From positions 1-32,828 of the forward strand of contig CAJQRD010000090.1 in assembly GCA_905480605.1 (NCBI GenBank): a stretch of DNA of 32,828 nt, in the 5' to 3' direction. This DNA is from an uncultured Saprospiraceae bacterium (GTDB lineage: Bacteria > Bacteroidota > Bacteroidia > Chitinophagales > Saprospiraceae). Positions 25,901 through 32,828 of this stretch are shown one piece after another; position 1 is the stretch's first letter; each line of letters opens with the position of its first letter. The translations under genes were made by a program, and so were the position numbers. The notes below the pieces were generated by a model, which worked only from the letters and a program-made list of their open reading frames with translations, made no database searches and was not told the origin of the DNA.

Positions 25901-28900
25901 GTGTTATCAGCAAAAATTGATGCTTGCCAAATACCAGGACTAGCGGGCTTTAGTTTTGAATTAAAAAATGGACACTACGACGCTTCAGAAACTTCTAACC
26001 CAACTGGGATTACCTTTCCCAAAGGTCTTGAAGGGGCTGTAAAAGAAGGGGAGAATTGGAAGGGGATTTGGTTTTCAGATGCCATAATAAAAGCGCCAAA
26101 AGAATGGGGCTTAGCTGGAGATAAAGATAGAACTACTATAAACTTAAAAAACTTTATTAAAGACAAAGTTGGTGTCTCAATAAGGGGAGAAGCAACAGGT
26201 TTTATTGATTTAGATGAAGGAAATCTTGAAGGCTTTGCTGTATCTGTAGATAAAATAAGTCTGGACATTATCCGCAATCAGTTCAAGAGTATAAAAATGG
26301 AAGGTAGATTAGCACTTCCCATCTTACCGCCGAATAAAGCATTGCTATATGAAGGAATTATTGATAAGGACCTGATAGCTAAAGAGAAGAATGATAAGAG
26401 CAAAGATCAGAATAATAAAAACAATTCCTTAAGCATGTCTTTTGCTATCAAACCCAATCCAAAAGGCTACGATATTGACTGGCTTAAAGCACATCTGGAG
26501 TTCGATAAAACAACGCAATTTATCATTAAGAATGATGCAAAGGAAAAGGGTTTTATAGGAACGATGTCAGGTGTTCTATCTATAAAAACTTCAGAGAAAG
26601 ATACCACCAGCATTGCTTTACCAGGTTTGAAGTTTGAAGGCATGGAGATTAGCAAAATGACTCCTAAAACCGAAGGTAAGACTAAGGAAAATTCAGATTC
26701 AGAAAAGAAGTCATTTAAGTTTAGATCTCCTAAATTTTCTTTAGTAGGAATCCCTGGATATTTGCCAGGAAAAGCAACTTCCGAAGAAGAAGGAAAATAT
26801 GCTAAAGGTGGAAAAGTAAATGGATTTTCTATCAAATTGACTGCATTATCTTTTGGCAGGCAGGATCAAGCTCAAACTATATCTAACGGAAGTGAACTGG
26901 CTTTAACCATTGGAGCTAAAGTCATGTTGGTAGGGGAATCAAAAGATGGTAAAGAGAGTGGATTTTCTATTTCAGGGGCAGGGAATATAACTTTGACTTC
27001 TAAAGTTAAATTTGATGATTCAATAAAAACTGCAGCACCTCTACAGAAATTAGCTTTTGGAAATCCTAAAATAAATAAAATAAAACTTGCTGTTAAAACA
27101 GAAGTTAAAACGATGAAACTTGAAGGTCAGGTTGAACTCATTCTTGGCAACGATCCAATTTACGGTTCGGGAGCGGCAGGTTCGCTTAAAGTAGAAACCC
27201 CAATTACAGCAGTTGAGCTTAAAGCTAGATTTGGTACAAAAGATGGCTACAATTATTGGTGTGCATTTGGTACCCTTGGAAGAGTTGGCAATCATGGCAG
27301 TAAACCCATAAACCCTTTATACCCAACTGCAAAAACTGCAAATCCAGGATTGATTCAATTATGGGGTTTTAGAGGTGGAGTGTATTACAACATGATGGAT
27401 AAACTCAAAGAGTCAGAAGATCCTGAAGTTACATTAAGCAGATATATTCCACAAAAATCAGTGTTCGGATTGACGGCTGGAGTTACCATATCTCTTGACA
27501 AAGAAAAAATGGGAAGTAAGGACAAAGAAGTTTTTTGGGCAACCCCTGACTTAGGTATCGAAATAAGTGACGGTGTAAAAATAACTTTGGAAGGATCTGG
27601 CTATATGCTGAAAAAAGATATGAATCCGAATGGGGAAGAAATTGATGGCATAGAGTTCAAGTTAATAAACACGGAAGCAAGACCAACAGCCTTTAATATC
27701 AAAAAAGATTATTGGGATCTTCATGCCAATATGGATGTATTTGTAAATATCGAAAATGGCTTGATGCAAGGAGGCTATGACGGTTCTAAAATGGTCGAGG
27801 CCAGTCTTAAAATAAGTCAAGATGAAAACTATATTAAATTAGGCACACCACTGAAACCAGGAAAAGCCAAATTTACAATTCCAGGAACAAAAATTTCTAT
27901 AACTCCTAGTGCATATTTGATGGCAGGATATAATACTTATCTTCCTGAGGCCGTCCTTAATCCTTTTATCTCAGGTATGTTTAAAAGTACAAATAAAGGA
28001 TATTCTGGATCAGTAAGTGATGCTTCCTTAAGCACAAGAGTTAAATCAAAAGTAGGTTTTGCTTTTGGTGCCAAGCTAGATGTTTCTCTTAATTTGAGAG
28101 CTGCAATTTTATATGCAGATTTTAGAGCGATGGCAGGATTTGACTTGAGCTTGAAGTCTCAGGATATTAATTGTGTGGGTTCTGGAAAAAAAGGCCTAGA
28201 TGGATGGTATGCAGAAGGCCAGGTTTATGCAGGTTTTGAAGGAGACATGGGACTGTATATAGACATATTCTTTTATGAAGGTAAAATTTCTTTGCTGACA
28301 CTAAAAGCTGCGATGCTTATAAATGGAGGCTTACCAAATCCTGTTTATGCAAATGGTCAGGCATCTATGAAATATGAAGTTTTAGGCGGGTTGGTTTCTG
28401 GCAGTACAAGTTTCAAGGTAAATATTGGAGAACCATGTAAACCAATTGATGAAGATGATCTTGGACTAGATGATCAGTTTATAGCAGCAATGTATCCTGG
28501 TGACAAAACTAAAAACATCTCTGTATTTGCTAAACCAATGGTTTCTTTCAATGGGCAAATGGGGACGGAAGAAACTACAATAAATGATAAAGATCAAATT
28601 TATATTGTTGAAATACCTGAAACAACAACCAGAACCAATGCTGATGGAAAAGTTGAAGTTGTAAAATCACCTAATGCAAGTCAGGTCAGAACATTTAGAG
28701 TCAGAATTGAGTCATTTAGGTTATTAGATCCAGAAAACAAACCAGTCGAGGGTAAAGGTAAACTGTATGATAATATTGAGTATGGGTTTAAGATATCTGA
28801 GATGTTAGAAGCAGAAGCTGATTATAGCTTTGAAATTGTTTTGAGAGCCGATGAATACAATATTAAAACAAAAAAATGGATACCTTTCATAAAGGCAGGA

Positions 28901-30331
28901 GACCCTTGGGAACTTAAAAAGAGTCACAGCTTTACAACTGGAAAAAAGCCAGATGAAATAACTAATGATAATGTTGCTTTTTCATATCCGCTAAATTATC
29001 AGACAAGATACTTGCAAGAGTCGAATACAAGTAAAAAAGGTTTTGTTCAATTTAATGTTCCAGTCGATTATTTGTTTGTAACAAAAACAGATAGCCTATG
29101 GACATCAAAAATAGAAGTACAATTCTATGAATCAAATGACAACTCTCAAGATATAATGAATAAATCTAATACCTCGAGAATAATTTATTCTACCCCTGTT
29201 CGTAGTGCATTTAATGTCACCGAACCTATTTACGGCCAATCCAATGACAAAACAAATACTAAGATGGGGTACTTCGTTGAATTTAGTATACCTGAGGAGC
29301 TGCCAAACTCTAAAGTATTTCATATTAAATTCGTTAGATCCTACTATAAAAACACTGAATTCACTAAGGACACATTGGAATCCGTTAATAATTCTAAATA
29401 CAATGCTACTTTTAATATAAATGGAAAAGACTATTCAAATTATCCACCGCAAAAGCCTCTGGATAAGGTTCTTTACCATATGAGATTTGGTACAAGTAAA
29501 TACAATACATGGCAAGAAAAATTAAACTCAAATCCAGGATCCGGAAAATCGACATTTGTAAAATCTTCAACATCTTCTATTGAAAAATACGAACATACCC
29601 TTGACGAAGATTTTACAGACTACGAAAAATATGGACAAACGCCAAGTGTATCATCTAATAAAAGATATAGAAGACCATTGGAAGTTAGTTTATATAATGA
29701 ATCAGACGGAGGAATAGTAAATCTGTTAAAATCATTTTTTTACTATGAAGATGAGTTTGTCACAAGGTACAAGAGAGTTTGGAAAGATGTATATAAATTT
29801 GATTTAAAGAATTTACGTGTTGATAATGGTAAATACTATAATAAATATAAATACGATTGGGGGTATCATGGAAGTCCATACGGCTGCTTGACCCTTATAT
29901 GGGAGGAAAAATATAAAGGAAACGCGCATGAACTTAAACTATATCCATTATCTCCAGGAGAATATATCTCATCAACATATTGGGGAGCCCAATACAAAGC
30001 TAAAATATTGTTGGACCTTTTTGCAACAACAGTAAATGTTAGGCTTAAAGATGTAAAAAGAGGTAGGGATGAAACATTTTTTGAAAAATTTGCGCATGAG
30101 CGGCGTGATCCACTAATAAATGACAAGAAATGGTTAAAGATATTTGGTCAAGGAACTATTCTCAAAATGGTTAAGAAAGAAGGATCAGAATATAAATTTA
30201 CCAATATATCAAAGCCTATGGACACTAATTTATATTTCAGATATTATGTTCCAAAGATCAATTCCACAAGAAATTCGATTGAATATTACGCGGTAGGAAA
30301 TGGAGAAATAGTGAAATTTCTTGCTAAGTAG
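25901..30331 (+). CDS. TANFOR-protein C-terminal part, large beta-rich surface protein (continuation after the in-frame TAA)
   Basis: 1476 codons in the same frame as the preceding gene, open for 4.4 kb with no further damage. The first usable start is a GTG 12 bp after the TAA, with no signal peptide, so it is best read as the rest of one protein of about 2200 residues. Early parts hold repeated beta-strand blocks (GFSFELKNGHYDASET, WKGIWFSDAIIKAP, KVGVSIRGEATGFIDLD). The middle is Gly-rich barrel-like sequence (GWYAEGQVYAGFEGD, GGLPNPVYANGQASM). An Ig-like module follows at about 890-1010, and the end is a distinct domain (LYHMRFGTSKYNTW). There is no type IX sorting domain. Whether the half is translated is unknown. 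No enzyme motif was seen. Confidence 0.8.
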   Translation: MLSAKIDACQIPGLAGFSFELKNGHYDASETSNPTGITFPKGLEGAVKEGENWKGIWFSDAIIKAPKEWGLAGDKDRTTINLKNFIKDKVGVSIRGEATGFIDLDEGNLEGFAVSVDKISLDIIRNQFKSIKMEGRLALPILPPNKALLYEGIIDKDLIAKEKNDKSKDQNNKNNSLSMSFAIKPNPKGYDIDWLKAHLEFDKTTQFIIKNDAKEKGFIGTMSGVLSIKTSEKDTTSIALPGLKFEGMEISKMTPKTEGKTKENSDSEKKSFKFRSPKFSLVGIPGYLPGKATSEEEGKYAKGGKVNGFSIKLTALSFGRQDQAQTISNGSELALTIGAKVMLVGESKDGKESGFSISGAGNITLTSKVKFDDSIKTAAPLQKLAFGNPKINKIKLAVKTEVKTMKLEGQVELILGNDPIYGSGAAGSLKVETPITAVELKARFGTKDGYNYWCAFGTLGRVGNHGSKPINPLYPTAKTANPGLIQLWGFRGGVYYNMMDKLKESEDPEVTLSRYIPQKSVFGLTAGVTISLDKEKMGSKDKEVFWATPDLGIEISDGVKITLEGSGYMLKKDMNPNGEEIDGIEFKLINTEARPTAFNIKKDYWDLHANMDVFVNIENGLMQGGYDGSKMVEASLKISQDENYIKLGTPLKPGKAKFTIPGTKISITPSAYLMAGYNTYLPEAVLNPFISGMFKSTNKGYSGSVSDASLSTRVKSKVGFAFGAKLDVSLNLRAAILYADFRAMAGFDLSLKSQDINCVGSGKKGLDGWYAEGQVYAGFEGDMGLYIDIFFYEGKISLLTLKAAMLINGGLPNPVYANGQASMKYEVLGGLVSGSTSFKVNIGEPCKPIDEDDLGLDDQFIAAMYPGDKTKNISVFAKPMVSFNGQMGTEETTINDKDQIYIVEIPETTTRTNADGKVEVVKSPNASQVRTFRVRIESFRLLDPENKPVEGKGKLYDNIEYGFKISEMLEAEADYSFEIVLRADEYNIKTKKWIPFIKAGDPWELKKSHSFTTGKKPDEITNDNVAFSYPLNYQTRYLQESNTSKKGFVQFNVPVDYLFVTKTDSLWTSKIEVQFYESNDNSQDIMNKSNTSRIIYSTPVRSAFNVTEPIYGQSNDKTNTKMGYFVEFSIPEELPNSKVFHIKFVRSYYKNTEFTKDTLESVNNSKYNATFNINGKDYSNYPPQKPLDKVLYHMRFGTSKYNTWQEKLNSNPGSGKSTFVKSSTSSIEKYEHTLDEDFTDYEKYGQTPSVSSNKRYRRPLEVSLYNESDGGIVNLLKSFFYYEDEFVTRYKRVWKDVYKFDLKNLRVDNGKYYNKYKYDWGYHGSPYGCLTLIWEEKYKGNAHELKLYPLSPGEYISSTYWGAQYKAKILLDLFATTVNVRLKDVKRGRDETFFEKFAHERRDPLINDKKWLKIFGQGTILKMVKKEGSEYKFTNISKPMDTNLYFRYYVPKINSTRNSIEYYAVGNGEIVKFLAK

Positions 30332-30359
30332 CTCAAACAAAAAATCAAAAACAATATCA

Positions 30360-32450
30360 ATGAGAAGTATTTGCATCGCAATAATAATGATTGGTTCTGC
30401 TATCATTTCTTATGCTCAAGAAGAATCACCAGAATTAGATATTTTTGAAGAATCTATTGACAGTTCTTTGACAGATAGTTTGAAATCAGATATCTATATA
30501 TTTACAAAATCATCAAGTCAGGGGTTACAATTAAGGTGGGCTCCATCCAATGCTGATATATGGTTAAAAGGAAATAAATATGGATACAACATAGATAAAA
30601 TTTTAATGGATTCAACTGTTTCAGAAGTGTTTTTGCCATTTGAATCAGGAAATTTCAAACCATGGCCTTTAGAAGAGTGGGAAGATATAGTCTCTGATTC
30701 AACACCTTACACTGCTGCGGCCGCTATGACAATATATGGCAATAAAGACAAATCACCTAATAGCAATTTTTTTCAGGCAGATCAAGAGCTTAATAATAAT
30801 TTTGGCTTTGCCTTACTATCTGCAGATCTGGATAAAAATGCTGCCAGAGCCTCAGGTCTCTATGCTATTGATAAAGATCTCAAAATGGATGAATACGCAA
30901 TATATAGAATTTACATGAAGGATGAACTTAATAACCCTCTTTCAGATACCAGTTATATTCTAATCAATTATGAAGATCCTGTTCCATTTATAGCACCGGA
31001 AATTGCAGCAGTAAAAGAGTCAGAAAAATTGGTTACTATTGAATGGAATAATTCTTCAGAAAGTACAATATTCACTGGATTTTATGTTGAACGCTCAGCT
31101 GACAATGGAAACTCATATGTTAGATTGAACGAAAGGCCACTTCTAGATATTTCAACAAATTTAATGAAAGGAAATTTTATTTCACACACAGATTCTCTTG
31201 AACAAAACTATCAACCATTTCTTTACAGGATTGTAGGACTTGATGCATTTGGCGATGAAAGCCTTCCAAGTGAGGTTGTAGAAGCAATGGGAAGGGATCG
31301 AACCCCTCCTAATGCACCAGTTGACTTCATTATCGAAGAAACAGGAGACAATCACTTTGAACTGTCTTGGAGTTACACAGATGAGAATAAGGAAATAACA
31401 GGATTCAATATCTACAAATCAATTGACAATGAAGAAAATTTTAAACTTGTAGCCAATAATCTTCCATCAAGTGAGAGGAAATATATTGAGGAGTCTCCAG
31501 ATCCAATTCTTACAAATTACTACTTCGTAACTGCTATAGATACAGCAGGAAATGAAGCTGCCAGTACTGTTAATTTTGGCATTACAACAGATTTAATTGC
31601 ACCTCAAGCTCCTGCAAATCTCAGATACAGTATTGATACACTTGGACGATTACTATTAGAATGGGATGAACCGTCTGATCAAGACATCAGAGGATACAGA
31701 GTTTATAGCAGCAATTCTATAAATAGTGATTTTGCAGTAGAACCAGGAGATAACATTAAGCAAAATTATTTCGTATCCAAATTGAATTTAAAAACCCTGA
31801 CTGAAGACATTTATTACTTTGTTCAATGCATTGATCTTAGCTATAATATATCACAGAACTCTGAAATCCTAAAAGTTAAAAAACCCGATCTCATAGCTCC
31901 TTCGCAATCAATTTTTGTAGATTATGAGGTGTCTGAAGAAGGCATCTACTTTGAATGGGTTAAAAGTACTAGTGATGATGTAGAGCGAGTAGAATTACAT
32001 CGTAAATCAAGTGAGGGGACCTGGAATATTGTAGATTATTTTGATCAGGATACCCGATCGTACTTAGATAAAAATGTTACTGAAGGAGAATATTACGAAT
32101 ATGCTTTACACACAATTGATGATGATGGTAACTTGACCATAGGTGAGAAAAAACTTAACTTGGAAGCTTTAAAATCATATTTTCTAAAAGACATTCCTGT
32201 GCTCTCTGCTTCATCTGAGGACAATGGTATTCTGTTAACTATTCAATATCCCAATGCTGAAAATTTTGAATTTACTATATTAAGAGCTAAAGAAGATGGA
32301 ACTTTAACTACATATAAAAAACTAAGCCAGTCGACCAGTTTTACCGATACAAATATTCAGAAAAGAACCAAGTATCATTATTCTGTGAGGGCCACTGCCG
32401 AAGATGGAAGAGATTCAAGATTAAGCGAAATTGTTATTATTAAAAAGTAA
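30360..32450 (+). CDS. Secreted fibronectin type III repeat protein
   Basis: 696 residues from the ATG at 30360, which opens a good signal peptide (MRSICIAIIMIGSAIISYAQ). A TTG 39 bp earlier is in frame, but would only add 13 polar residues before the signal. The N-terminal domain (about 25-200) includes WKG-like strands, PWPLEEWE and NNNFGFALLSADL, then about five FN3-like modules follow, with recurrent APEIAAV, PPNAPVDF, APQAPANL and APSQSIFV openings and YYF.V.AID..GN endings. It ends SEIVIIKK without a sorting domain. It starts 28 bp after the TANFOR gene and is the last gene of the operon. Probably a surface or periplasmic partner of the giant protein. Confidence 0.88.
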   Translation: MRSICIAIIMIGSAIISYAQEESPELDIFEESIDSSLTDSLKSDIYIFTKSSSQGLQLRWAPSNADIWLKGNKYGYNIDKILMDSTVSEVFLPFESGNFKPWPLEEWEDIVSDSTPYTAAAAMTIYGNKDKSPNSNFFQADQELNNNFGFALLSADLDKNAARASGLYAIDKDLKMDEYAIYRIYMKDELNNPLSDTSYILINYEDPVPFIAPEIAAVKESEKLVTIEWNNSSESTIFTGFYVERSADNGNSYVRLNERPLLDISTNLMKGNFISHTDSLEQNYQPFLYRIVGLDAFGDESLPSEVVEAMGRDRTPPNAPVDFIIEETGDNHFELSWSYTDENKEITGFNIYKSIDNEENFKLVANNLPSSERKYIEESPDPILTNYYFVTAIDTAGNEAASTVNFGITTDLIAPQAPANLRYSIDTLGRLLLEWDEPSDQDIRGYRVYSSNSINSDFAVEPGDNIKQNYFVSKLNLKTLTEDIYYFVQCIDLSYNISQNSEILKVKKPDLIAPSQSIFVDYEVSEEGIYFEWVKSTSDDVERVELHRKSSEGTWNIVDYFDQDTRSYLDKNVTEGEYYEYALHTIDDDGNLTIGEKKLNLEALKSYFLKDIPVLSASSEDNGILLTIQYPNAENFEFTILRAKEDGTLTTYKKLSQSTSFTDTNIQKRTKYHYSVRATAEDGRDSRLSEIVIIKK

Positions 32451-32828
32451 AAGTTTATATAATTGGCATAACCAAGCATTCTATAATTCTACTCTGCAAT
32501 GACTCATTTTGATTTGAGGAAATAAAATCGATTCATTTAGCCTCATTTCGTTATGACAGATAATACAAGTATCATGAAAAGCATCTAAGTATTTCAAAGC
32601 ATAATATGTTTGAATAACTTACTTATAGGTGACACTATTAAATATGCCCTTTTTACTAGAATCAATTTATATTAATAATATGACTATATCGTTTATAATA
32701 AACAAGTCCGTTATTATAAATTAACTTTGAAAAGTGACCTAGGTTAACAATAGATATTTTTTTGCTTAAATATCTTTCTAAAAACGCATTTTAATTGGAA
32801 ATGTATAAAGCACATCTACAAGTTTGCC
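32451..32828. other. Gene-free right end
   Basis: No open frame of useful length, no hairpin terminator and no RNA gene seen in these 378 bp. TATGTTTG (32605-32612) and TAACTTTG (32722-32729) fit the -7 promoter consensus on the plus strand but lack clear -33 partners; one may serve a gene beyond the window. Confidence 0.4.

Noticed and set aside
26467-26835. 122-codon minus-strand frame
   Set aside because: Antisense shadow within the giant TANFOR-associated frame.
30321-30359. TTG start for the FN3 protein
   Set aside because: It would put 13 polar residues ahead of a good signal peptide and overlap the previous gene; the ATG at 30360 is better.

Overview
The window looks like chromosome of a low-GC member of the Bacteroidota. 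The evidence is a type IX secretion C-terminal sorting domain on a large Asp-rich surface protein, TANFOR-type and fibronectin type III surface proteins, a promoter fitting the Bacteroidota -7 consensus TAnnTTTG, and few strong Shine-Dalgarno sites. DUF11 plus SdrD-B-like domains recall Saprospiraceae-type genomes, but the genus cannot be read from this sequence.

Layout. (1) 1-2267 (+): the 3' part of a secreted multidomain adhesin-like gene, closed by a clear intrinsic terminator. (2) 2540-6804 (-): sbcD-sbcC, coupled by a TAATG stop/start overlap. (3) 7208-7578: a strictly phased array of 53 heptamers with higher-order structure, ending directly against the stop codon of the next operon. 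(4) 7580-14458 (-): a seven-gene export operon (TetR regulator, TolC-type outer membrane factor, lipoprotein HlyD-type adaptor, two ABC ATPases, two ABC-2 permeases). It is a split-ATPase version of the YbhF/YbhG/YbhS/YbhR exporter. A 38-bp perfect palindrome overlaps the likely promoter upstream of tetR. (5) 14762-19116: an MFS transporter (+), an S41 peptidase (-), an EthD-family protein (-) and a [2Fe-2S]-ferredoxin/class III nucleotide cyclase fusion (-). (6) 19117 to about 22250: a gene graveyard with remnants of a CPBP intramembrane protease, a membrane-anchored class III cyclase and a ChaN/DUF399 haem-binding protein, all with stops and frameshifts. (7) 22252-32450 (+): a three-gene surface operon (outer-membrane beta-barrel protein, TANFOR giant protein, FN3-repeat protein). 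Its first gene has a frameshift after the signal peptide, and its second is cut by one in-frame TAA. (8) 32451-32828: no recognisable gene.

How the parts work together. SbcCD is a DNA-end and hairpin nuclease. The export operon would span both membranes: two different ATPases drive an ABC-2 channel, the adaptor bridges the periplasm, and the TolC-like protein forms the outer membrane duct, under TetR control. The three-gene TANFOR operon is the best candidate for a little-described system, a surface structure built from a barrel, a roughly 2200-residue beta-rich protein and an FN3 protein. In this genome it may be decaying, since damage in both of its first two genes adjoins the graveyard. 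All functional statements are from reading motifs by eye; no database search was run.
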